Positions 1-5,222 of a DNA stretch of 5,679 nucleotides are shown here, one piece after another. Under the pieces are notes generated by a model that was not told the origin of the DNA, did no database searches, and worked only from the letters and a program-made list of their open reading frames with translations. The translations under genes were made by a program, and so were the position numbers. Location: NCBI GenBank assembly GCA_003223675.1, contig QHVW01000727.1, forward strand, positions 1 to 5,679, read 5' to 3'. The DNA is from Acidobacteriota bacterium (GTDB lineage: Bacteria; Acidobacteriota; Thermoanaerobaculia; Multivoradales; UBA5704). Within the stretch, counting starts at the first letter, position 1, and each line of letters opens with the position of its first letter.

Positions 1-15
1 CCCGCGCCCGAAGCC

Positions 16-685
16 GTGGAGGAGGAGGGGGAGGGTCCCGCGGGCCTGCCCGGATCGTGGCAGGTCCACCTGCCCATCTTCGACGGGCCGCTCGACCTCC
101 TGCTGCACCTGATCAAGCTCAACCGGGTGGAGATCACGGACATCCCGGTGGCCACGATCTGCGATCAGTTCCACGCCTACCTCCAGCTCATGGAGGTGCT
201 GAACCTGGACGTGGCCGGCGAGTACGTCTACGAGGCGGCGCTGCTGATCCATCTGAAGTCCAAGATGCTCCTGCCGCGCCCGCCCAAGGCCGAGGGGGAG
301 CCCGAGGAGGATCCGCGCCAGGAGCTGGTCGACCGCCTGCTCGAATACCGGCGCCTCAAGGAGGTCGCGCAGTCGTTCGCCGAGGTGGACCGGCTGCGCA
401 TGGGGATCTGGACCCGCAAGCCGCAGCCGCTCCCCTCTCTCCCCGAGGACGAGGAGCAGACGATCGACCTCGGCGAGGTGTCGCTCTTCGACCTCCTGGG
501 GGCCCTCAAGACCGCCCTCGTCCGCTATGACCTGCCGGGCGGAGGCCATCTCCGCCTTCCTCGCCGTGCTGGAGCTGGCGCGTCTCAACCTGGTGCGCGT
601 CCACCAGACCGAGAGCGGTGACATCCTGCTCTACCGCACCACGCGCGATTTGGGAGACGTTGACCGGGAGGCGATCGGCGTATGA
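16..685 (+). pseudogene. scpA: Segregation and condensation protein A, interrupted by an internal out-of-frame deletion
   Basis: ScpA is the kleisin that bridges SMC heads and, with ScpB, forms the bacterial condensin. The first half is read in frame from GTG 16 and shows the kleisin N-terminal signatures FDGPLDLLLHLIKLNRVEI and LDVAGEYVYEAALLIHLKSK, then DPRQELVDRLLEYRRLKEVA. About residue 173 (near 531-537) the frame breaks. Read on in the next frame from 536, the sequence gives RAEAISAFLAVLELARLNLV and GDILLYRTTRD, the typical C-terminal winged-helix end, stopping at TGA 683-685. Compared from memory with B. subtilis ScpA, several tens of residues between DLLGALKTALVRY and AFLAVLEL are absent, so this is more than a single-base slip. 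Without the frame change the first half runs to TGA 619-621 with a nonsense tail. The frame is open to the window edge (PAPEA before GTG 16) and no ribosome site is visible upstream, so the true start may lie outside. The ATGA at 682-685 overlaps scpB. Confidence 0.88.
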
Positions 686-1365
686 CCGAGCGGAGTGAAA
701 TGGAGGCGGCTCTGGAGGCGATCCTCTTCGTCTCCTCCGAGCCGGTGCCGCGGACCAAGCTGCTGGAGCTGTTCGACGAGGAGGAGCGCGAGCAGGCGGC
801 CGAGGCGCTGGAGGCGGTGCTCGCCCGCTTCGCGGGGGAGGAGGGGCGGGGCGTGCTGGTGGAGGACGTGGCCGGCGGCGTGCGCCTGGCGACCCGTCCC
901 GAGATGGTAGGCTGGCTGCGCCGCTTCTTCGACGTCTCGGGAGGGAACAAGCTCTCGATGGCGGCGCTGGAGACCCTCGCCATCATCGCCTACCGCCAGC
1001 CGATCACCGGCCCCGAGATCCAGGAGCTGCGCAGCGTCAGCCCGGCCGGGGTGCTCAAGACCCTGCTCGAGCGGCGGATGGTGCGCATCGTGGGCCGCAA
1101 GGAGGTGGTGGGCAAGCCCTTCCTCTACGGCACCACGCGGGAGTTCCTGGTCCACTTCGGCCTCAACAGCCTGAAGGACCTGCCGCCGCTGGAGGAGCTC
1201 GAAGAGAGCTTCGGCTCGGGCGACGCCAGCGAGATGGCCCGGCTCGCCGAGATGGCGGGGATCTCCCATGGCGGCGGCGAGGAGGCCGCGGCCGGCGAGG
1301 ACCGCGAGGAGGCCTTCCTGCGCGAGGTGGCGGAGCTGGAGGAGCGGGAGACGGAGACGACGTGA
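682..1365 (+). CDS. scpB: Segregation and condensation protein B
   Basis: ScpB dimers bind the ScpA kleisin and regulate the SMC ATPase in chromosome compaction and segregation in the cytoplasm. The 227-residue protein has two winged-helix domains: the first starts with LEAILFVSSEPVP (about residues 11-23). The second contains the family hallmark LETLAIIAYRQPITGPEIQE (about 96-115), followed by VLKTLLERRMVRIVGRKEVV and GKPFLYGTTREFLVHFGLN, ending near LKDLPPLEE. The remaining residues, about 173-227, form an acidic Glu/Ala-rich tail, which is common and variable in this family. The ATG overlaps the scpA stop (ATGA), and GGGAGG at 666-671 lies 10 bases upstream, so translation is likely coupled to scpA. 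Length and domains are intact, in contrast to its partner scpA. The identification is secure. Confidence 0.95.
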   Translation: MTERSEMEAALEAILFVSSEPVPRTKLLELFDEEEREQAAEALEAVLARFAGEEGRGVLVEDVAGGVRLATRPEMVGWLRRFFDVSGGNKLSMAALETLAIIAYRQPITGPEIQELRSVSPAGVLKTLLERRMVRIVGRKEVVGKPFLYGTTREFLVHFGLNSLKDLPPLEELEESFGSGDASEMARLAEMAGISHGGGEEAAAGEDREEAFLREVAELEERETETT

Positions 1366-1390
1366 GGCCTCACCGGGAGAGGGGAAGGCC

Positions 1391-2281
1391 ATGAGCGAGG
1401 AGCGCATCCAGAAGATCCTGGCCCGCGCCGGGGTCGCCTCGCGCCGCAAGGCCGAGGAGCTGATCGAGCAGGGGCTCGTCACCGTCAACGGCCGGGTGGC
1501 CGGGCTGGGCGACAAGGCGGACCCGGAGCGGGACGCCATCAAGGTGGACGGCAAGCGGGTGCAGCCGGCTTCCCAGGAGCACCGCTACCTCCTCCTCAAC
1601 AAGCCCAAAGAGGTGATGTCCACCGTCTCCGATCCGGAAGGGCGGAAGACCGTGATGGACTTCGTGCCGCCGGGCATGCGCAAGGCCCTGGTTCCGGTGG
1701 GCCGCCTCGACTACAACACCGAGGGGCTGCTCCTGCTCACCGACGACGGCGAATTCGCCCAGCGGATCGCCCACCCCCGCTACGGCAGCACCAAGACCTA
1801 CGAGCTCAAGGTCAAGGGGACGCCCACCGAATCGCAGCTCGACCGCCTGCGCAACGGCGTGCTGATCGAGGGCAAGCGCACCGCTCCGGCCAGGATCACC
1901 GCCCGCAACCCCTTCAAGCCCACCGCGGCCCGCCGCCGCGGGGAGCCGGAGAGCGACAACTCCTGGTGGATCGTCGAGATCACCGAGGGTCGCACCCGCC
2001 AGATCCGCGAGATGTTCTTCCAGATTGGCCACCCCGTGCAGAAGCTCCGCCGGGTGGCGATCGGCCCGCTGCGCGATCCCGAGCTGCCGGTGGGAGCCCT
2101 GCGGGAGCTGAGCGAACAGGAGGTCCGCAAGCTCCTGAGGTCCGCCCGCGGCCCCGAGGAGGAGAAGCCGGCTTCCAGGAAGGCCGCTCCGGCCAGGAAA
2201 GCCGCGCCGCCGAAACGGGCCGCCGCGAAGAAGGTGACGCCCGTCCGCAAGGCCGCCCGCAAGCCCAAGGCACGCCGATGA
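1391..2281 (+). CDS. rluB: rRNA large-subunit pseudouridine synthase, RluB/RsuA family
   Basis: The enzyme isomerises a specific uridine in rRNA to pseudouridine; RluB acts on 23S rRNA and the close paralogue RsuA on 16S. The 296-residue protein begins with an S4 RNA-binding domain (RIQKILARAGVASRRKAEEL, residues 5-24), followed by LLLNKPKEVMST (67-78). The catalytic motif VGRLDYNTEGLLLLT (103-117) carries the nucleophilic Asp107. GRTRQIREMF (200-209) and HPVQKLRRVAIGPL (214-227) complete the fold. Residues from about 254 onward are an added Lys/Arg/Ala/Pro-rich tail resembling histone-H1-like tails. ATG 1391 was chosen because it directly precedes the S4 domain, has a purine-rich GGGAGAGGGGAAGG upstream, and follows the scpB stop by 25 bases; the frame is open further upstream, but only over scpB sequence. 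The stop overlaps the cmk start (ATGA 2278-2281). The 23S specificity is assigned from gene context and family, not proven by sequence. Confidence 0.93.
   Translation: MSEERIQKILARAGVASRRKAEELIEQGLVTVNGRVAGLGDKADPERDAIKVDGKRVQPASQEHRYLLLNKPKEVMSTVSDPEGRKTVMDFVPPGMRKALVPVGRLDYNTEGLLLLTDDGEFAQRIAHPRYGSTKTYELKVKGTPTESQLDRLRNGVLIEGKRTAPARITARNPFKPTAARRRGEPESDNSWWIVEITEGRTRQIREMFFQIGHPVQKLRRVAIGPLRDPELPVGALRELSEQEVRKLLRSARGPEEEKPASRKAAPARKAAPPKRAAAKKVTPVRKAARKPKARR
2175..2210 (+). repeat. Two imperfect 18-base tandem units in the rluB tail
   Basis: The unit beginning CCAGGAAGGCCGC at 2175 recurs as CCAGGAAAGCCGC at 2193, a period of 18 bases, that is six codons. It encodes the RKAAPA-like units of the basic RluB tail. 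The following sequence continues as degenerate Lys/Arg/Ala codons to the end of the gene. This looks like tail growth by slippage within a coding sequence rather than a separate element. Confidence 0.5.
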
Positions 2282-2955
2282 GCCATCCGCCGCTGATCGT
2301 GGCCATCGACGGCCCCTCAGGGGTGGGCAAGAGCACCGCGGCGCGGCGGCTGGCGCAACGGCTGAGCGTCCCCTTCCTCGACACCGGCGCCATGTACCGG
2401 GCGGTCGGCCTCAAGGTGCTGGAGAGCGGCGTGGATCCGCTCGACCGCGAGGACGTGATCGCCATCGCGAGCGAGGCCGACGTGCGTCTGGGCCGCCGGG
2501 AGGACGGCAGCTTCGAGGTCCTCCTCGACGGCGAGCCGGTCGAGCCGCGCATCCGCACCCCGGAGGTGGGGGAGGCGGCCTCGGCGATCGCCGCCTACCC
2601 GGAGGTGCGCCAGCGCATGGTCCTCCTCCAGCGCGACGCCGCGGAACACTTCGGCGCCGTCCTCGAGGGGCGGGACATCGGCACCCGGGTCTTCCCCGGC
2701 ACCCCGTACAAGTTCTTCCTCGACGCCCGCTCCGACGTCCGTTTCAAGCGCCGCTACGAAGAGCTCACCGCCGCCGGCCGCGCCGTCACCTTCGACGAGG
2801 TCGTCGGCGAGATCAGCCGCCGCGACCTGCGCGACAGCACCCGCACCGACTCCCCCCTGACCCGCGACCCCTCCTACACCTTCATCGATTCCTCGGACCT
2901 GACGATCGACCAGGTCGTGGAGCAGATGGCCGAGGAGATCGGGCGGCGGGGATAG
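2278..2955 (+). CDS. cmk: Cytidylate kinase
   Basis: Cmk phosphorylates CMP and dCMP to the diphosphates using ATP, recycling and supplying pyrimidine nucleotides in the cytoplasm. The 225-residue protein has the P-loop GPSGVGKST at residues 12-20, the nucleotide-monophosphate-binding DTGAMYRA at 35-42, and a CMP-binding insert (about 65-105) typical of the bacterial enzyme. GRDIGTRVFP (131-140) and the lid/recognition segment RRDLRDSTRTDSPL (181-194) follow, then FIDSSDLTIDQVV (202-214). Length is normal for the family and no key motif is missing. The start overlaps the rluB stop by the ATGA at 2278-2281, with a weak AAGG (2267-2270) inside the rluB tail as possible ribosome site, suggesting coupled translation. 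It is the last housekeeping gene before the toxin-antitoxin module, 25 bases downstream. I see no terminator in that gap. Confidence 0.96.
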   Translation: MSHPPLIVAIDGPSGVGKSTAARRLAQRLSVPFLDTGAMYRAVGLKVLESGVDPLDREDVIAIASEADVRLGRREDGSFEVLLDGEPVEPRIRTPEVGEAASAIAAYPEVRQRMVLLQRDAAEHFGAVLEGRDIGTRVFPGTPYKFFLDARSDVRFKRRYEELTAAGRAVTFDEVVGEISRRDLRDSTRTDSPLTRDPSYTFIDSSDLTIDQVVEQMAEEIGRRG

Positions 2956-2980
2956 AGCGCGGTTCGGCTATCATGGTGCC

Positions 2981-3196
2981 ATGTCACAACCGTTGATCGA
3001 CCTCCAGTACGTCTCGGACGAAGAAGGCAACCCGACCGCTGTCATCGTCCCGATCGATGTCTGGCGCGAGATCTCGTCCGAGCGGGAGACCGCCTACCTC
3101 CTCCAGAGCGAAGCCATGAAGCGGCGCCTCCTCGAAGCCAGGGAGCGCCGGGAGGGGGTGTCGCTGGAGGAGGTCCGTGAGAAGCTTGGAATTTGA
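2981..3196 (+). CDS. Type II antitoxin, Phd/YefM- or RelB-like, partner of a YoeB/Txe toxin
   Basis: A 71-residue acidic protein. It begins IDLQYVSDEEGNPTAVIVPI (residues 6-25), the N-terminal DNA-binding and dimerisation pattern of small antitoxins. It continues with WREI and ETAYLLQSEAMKRRLLEA (36-53), a pattern common in Phd/YefM-type antitoxins, and ends EEVREKLGI. Family knowledge: the C-terminal part wraps the toxin, and the N-terminal part represses the shared promoter. The toxin gene overlaps its 3' end by 20 bases, the usual antitoxin-first layout. The ATG at 2981 has no convincing Shine-Dalgarno sequence. ATGG-TG-CCAT at 2973-2982 is a small inverted repeat over the start that could be part of an operator, but this is weak. 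The exact subfamily is uncertain; the role as YoeB-type antitoxin rests mostly on the neighbour. Confidence 0.82.
   Translation: MSQPLIDLQYVSDEEGNPTAVIVPIDVWREISSERETAYLLQSEAMKRRLLEARERREGVSLEEVREKLGI
3166..3173 (+). promoter_or_regulatory. Ribosome binding site of the toxin gene, inside the antitoxin gene
   Basis: GGAGGAGG lies 3 bases (from its last G) before GTG 3177, with its first GGAGG 6 bases away. It supports the GTG as toxin start rather than TTG 3186, and places the site inside the antitoxin coding sequence, consistent with coupled translation. Confidence 0.6.
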
Positions 3197-3433
3197 TCCG
3201 GCGGCGTTCTCTGATCTCGCCTGGTGGGTGGAGCAGGATCGGAAGAAGGCGCTGAGAGTCATCAAGCTCATCGAATCCGTGCAGCGGAATCCTTCAGCGG
3301 TCCTGGCCAGCCGGAGCCGTTGAAACACGATCTGGCTGGCTGCTGGTCACGGAGAATCGACCAGGAGCATCGGCTCGTCTACGAGGTCTCCGAATCCAAG
3401 ATCCGGATTCTGGCTTGTCGCTACCATTACTGA
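3177..3433 (+). pseudogene. YoeB/Txe-family mRNA interferase toxin with a one-base frameshift
   Basis: YoeB toxins bind the ribosome and cut mRNA in the A site, halting translation until the antitoxin neutralises them. From GTG 3177 the first frame reads LEFDPAAFSDLAWWVEQDRK and ends its recognisable part at IESVQRNP. It then turns to nonsense and stops at TGA 3321-3323. One base appears to be missing near 3291-3293 (aat-cc-ttc, expected Asn-Pro-Phe). The next frame continues FSGPGQPEPLKHDLAG, SRRIDQEHRLVYEV and RILACRYHY to TGA 3431-3433. Restoring one base gives 85 residues, against 84 in E. coli YoeB. Glu47, Arg66, His84 and Tyr85 align with the E. coli catalytic Glu46, Arg65, His83 and the terminal Tyr84. 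As written, the product would lack all of these residues, so no active toxin would be made. A sequencing or consensus error is an equally good explanation. Confidence 0.88.
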
Positions 3434-3548
3434 TGTGTCCCCAGCCGGCCTTCCCGGCAACCATCTTGCAACCTCCTCCCTCCGGAACCGGCGGCCGGGC
3501 CGCCGCGCCTCCACTCCACGAACCACTCGCACAGTGAAGGAGGACCGC
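3434..3548 (+). other. Intergenic leader between the toxin and the Kbp-like gene, with two small hairpins
   Basis: This 115-base gap has GCCGG/CCGGC (3444-3448 with 3454-3458, 5-base loop) and CGGCGGC/GCCGCCG (3489-3495 with 3499-3505, 3-base loop). Neither is followed by a T run, so neither is a convincing intrinsic terminator. No clear -35/-10 pair is visible, though a promoter for the downstream gene would be expected here. The hairpins may just reflect GC richness. Confidence 0.35.
3538..3543 (+). promoter_or_regulatory. Strong ribosome binding site of the Kbp-like gene
   Basis: A perfect AGGAGG sits 5 bases before ATG 3549. It decides the start: upstream in-frame codons (the frame is open from 3435) lie before this site and lack family similarity. 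Confidence 0.8.
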
Positions 3549-4009
3549 ATGGGTCTCATCGATTTCGTCAAGAACGTGGGCCACAAGCTCGATCTTGGTC
3601 TCCATAACCAGCAGCAGAGCCGGCCGGTCAACCAGACCTCCCAGGGCCAGCACCCGCAGAGCCCCGCCCAGGCGGCTCCCCAGGGACCGTCCCAGCAGCA
3701 GGCCGCCCAGCTCCAGGAGAAGCAGAAGGAGACCGCGCTCGCCAACCTCGTCAACCAGATGGGATTCAAGGTCCAGGACCTGTTCATCGACGTCGAGGGG
3801 GACAAGGTCACGGTGAAGGGGAAGGTCAACAGCCAGGAGGAGAAGGAGAAGATCGTCCTGCTGCTCGGCAACAGCGAGGGGAGGTCTACGGCGACGCCAA
3901 CAAGTACCACCTGATCTTCGAGGCCAACCGGCCGATGCTCAAGGACCCGGACGCCATCTTCCCCGGACAGAAGCTCCGCATCCCGGCCGCCGCGGCGGTC
4001 CACGCCTGA
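3549..4009 (+). pseudogene. Kbp (YgaU)-like BON + LysM protein, interrupted by an internal out-of-frame deletion
   Basis: E. coli Kbp is a small cytoplasmic potassium-binding protein with a BON domain followed by a LysM domain. This gene begins MGLIDFVKNVGHKL, closely like the Kbp start MGLFNFVKDAGEKL. It has an unusually Gln/Pro/Ser-rich linker (about residues 20-60), then a BON domain (about 63-111) including DLFIDVEGDKVTVKGKV, SQEEKEKIVLLLGNSEG. At about 3880 the frame breaks. Read in another frame from 3881, it gives EVYGDANKYHLIFEANRPM and LKDPDAIFPGQKLRIP, the C-terminal half of a LysM domain, to TGA 4007-4009. Compared from memory with Kbp, the end of BON and the YTVKSGDTLS-like first half of LysM are missing, some 35-45 residues, so a segment has been lost and not just one base. 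Unrepaired, the first frame ends at 3914. The gene has its own strong ribosome site and a terminator 20 bases downstream, so it is probably a separate unit. Confidence 0.87.
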
Positions 4010-4028
4010 TCCCCGATTCCGCGCCTAT

Positions 4029-4060
4029 GGGGCGGCCACGCAGGGCCGCCCCTTTATTTT
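4029..4060 (+). terminator. Rho-independent terminator of the Kbp-like gene
   Basis: A perfect 9-base-pair stem, GGGGCGGCC (4029-4037) with GGCCGCCCC (4044-4052), has loop ACGCAG and is followed by TTTATTTT (4053-4060). It lies 20 bases after the Kbp-like stop. Only the plus strand has the T run, so it is directional; on the minus strand the hairpin follows the stop of the convergent gene without a T run. The T run overlaps the last codons and stop of that gene (TAA 4054-4056). Confidence 0.9.
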
Positions 4061-5196
4061 GCGGCCGTCTTCAGCGGCACGAACCGGGGCTCGGACATGG
4101 CCTTGCCGTCGAACACCCGCAGCACCAGGCCGGACCCCTGCGCCGTGGCCGCGCAGCCGGTGAGGAGGATCCAGGTGTCCCCCTTGGGGACCAGGATCTG
4201 CGTGATGCCCAGCTTCTCGCCGTTCTTGGTCTTCACCTCGCCGGGGATCTCGGTCAGCTTGAGCCAGTCGCCGCTCGGGGTCAGACGGGAGAGGACGACC
4301 TTCTCCTCCGAGGGGATCCGGTGGTCGAACCAGACGAGACGGAGCGCGCCCCGGTGGTCGCCGAAGGGGAAATCCACCCAGTAATCCTTCCCCTGCCGCC
4401 AGATGCCGACCGCGCCCTGCGTCCCCCACGGGGTCCAGGTCGAGCGGCGCCAGGTCTTTCCCGAATCCCCCGAGAGATAGACGACTCCGTCCCCGGAGAC
4501 GTAGGCGGCCGAGGTGCCGGTCAGCGCGATGAGCTGCCCCCGCCGCTCCGCCGTGATCCCCGGCAGGCCGCTCACCCAGGTCTCCGGCGGACCGGAGGCG
4601 GAGAAGAGGCCGGTACCGGTGAGGACGCCGTCCTTGCGCTGTGGAGCGGGGAGCGCCGAGGGCTGGCCCACGGCGGCGACGACCATCGAGCCGCGGTTCC
4701 GCCAGTCCTTCCCCTCGTAGCGGAAGGCCCAGGCCTGCTCCTGGCCGGCCTTGCCGCTCACTCCATGGAGGAGGAACCAGGGCGCTCCGGCTTGGTCGTA
4801 GGTCGGGTCCGCGGTCGAGGCGGTCGGCGCGGAAAGGGATTCTCCCAGCGGCTCCCAGGTGCCCGCGCTCCAGCGCACCGGCTGGATGCAGGAGGGCCCG
4901 CAGGGGATGGCGGCCACCACCGGACCCGGTCCCACCGAGCCGCCATAGCGGCCCTTGGGGTTGTCCGGCCAGGCGTGGGCCTCCCGGCCGTCGCCGTCGA
5001 GCTCCACGATCCAGCTCGACTGGCCGTCCGCGGTCGGTGGCATGGCGAAGAGGGTGCGGCCGGACGCGGTGTCCATGCCGATCAGCGTGAGGGACGTCGA
5101 GCCGTCGCAGATCGGAGGAGCGGCGGCGGCAGGGAGCTCTCCGAGGGAAAGAGCCAGGAGAGCCGCCGCGGACAGGAGGCGAGGACGAGAGCTCAT
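4054..5196 (-). CDS. Exported protein with an Asp-box, probable beta-propeller; function unknown
   Basis: A 380-residue protein starts MSSRPRLLSAAALLALSLG and continues ELPAAAAPP, a classical Sec signal peptide with a basic N-region, hydrophobic core and an Ala-rich cleavage area near residue 26. SGDSGKTW (242-249) matches the sialidase/BNR Asp-box S-x-D-x-G-x-T-W, found on turns of beta-propellers. Other Trp-containing turns (SAGTWEPLG 110-118, EGKDWRNRG 161-169, PSGDWLKL 307-314) could be degenerate blade repeats. Four cysteines (30, 100, 103, 348) remain in the mature part and could form disulfides. I recognise no catalytic residues of sialidases, and one Asp-box does not establish enzyme activity; a binding or structural exported protein is just as likely. 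The ATG at 5196 is preferred because it begins the signal peptide and has GGGAGGG 6 bases upstream; the open frame further upstream is antisense-frame read-through of the dehydrogenase. It lies 26 bases after that gene, probably cotranscribed. Confidence 0.8.
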   Translation of the reverse strand: MSSRPRLLSAAALLALSLGELPAAAAPPICDGSTSLTLIGMDTASGRTLFAMPPTADGQSSWIVELDGDGREAHAWPDNPKGRYGGSVGPGPVVAAIPCGPSCIQPVRWSAGTWEPLGESLSAPTASTADPTYDQAGAPWFLLHGVSGKAGQEQAWAFRYEGKDWRNRGSMVVAAVGQPSALPAPQRKDGVLTGTGLFSASGPPETWVSGLPGITAERRGQLIALTGTSAAYVSGDGVVYLSGDSGKTWRRSTWTPWGTQGAVGIWRQGKDYWVDFPFGDHRGALRLVWFDHRIPSEEKVVLSRLTPSGDWLKLTEIPGEVKTKNGEKLGITQILVPKGDTWILLTGCAATAQGSGLVLRVFDGKAMSEPRFVPLKTAAK

Positions 5197-5202
5197 CGGA
5201 GT

Positions 5203-5209
5203 CCCTCCC
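5203..5209 (-). promoter_or_regulatory. Ribosome binding site of the exported protein gene
   Basis: Read on the minus strand, GGGAGGG occurs 6 bases before ATG 5196. It fixes the start at the signal peptide rather than any codon upstream in the same open frame. Confidence 0.65.
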
Positions 5210-5222
5210 AAGAAAAAGTCGT

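Noticed and set aside
1268..1390. Upstream extension of the rluB frame over the end of scpB
   Set aside because: The extra 41 residues are Arg/Ala-rich shadow sequence, while ATG 1391 has a ribosome site and starts right at the S4 domain.
631..2032. Long minus-strand open frames opposite scpB and rluB
   Set aside because: They lie antisense to clearly conserved genes, have biased Arg/Ser/Leu/Gly composition typical of GC-rich shadow frames, and show no family motif.
1966..2277. Upstream extension of the cmk frame through rluB
   Set aside because: The sequence is a shadow of rluB. The kinase family starts a few residues before the P-loop, as given by ATG 2278.
3285..3300. Programmed ribosomal frameshifting in the toxin gene
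   Set aside because: There is no slippery heptamer, no suitable downstream pseudoknot that I can see, and no known precedent in this family. The repeated CAGCGG at 3282 and 3295 looks incidental.
3392..3410. Small inverted repeat GAATCC/GGATTC
   Set aside because: It lies inside the conserved toxin coding sequence and is only 6 base pairs; chance is the better explanation.
3347..4003. Minus-strand open frame across the toxin and the Kbp-like gene
   Set aside because: It spans two identifiable plus-strand genes and an intergenic gap, is Trp/Ser/Arg-rich without motifs, and has no ribosome site.
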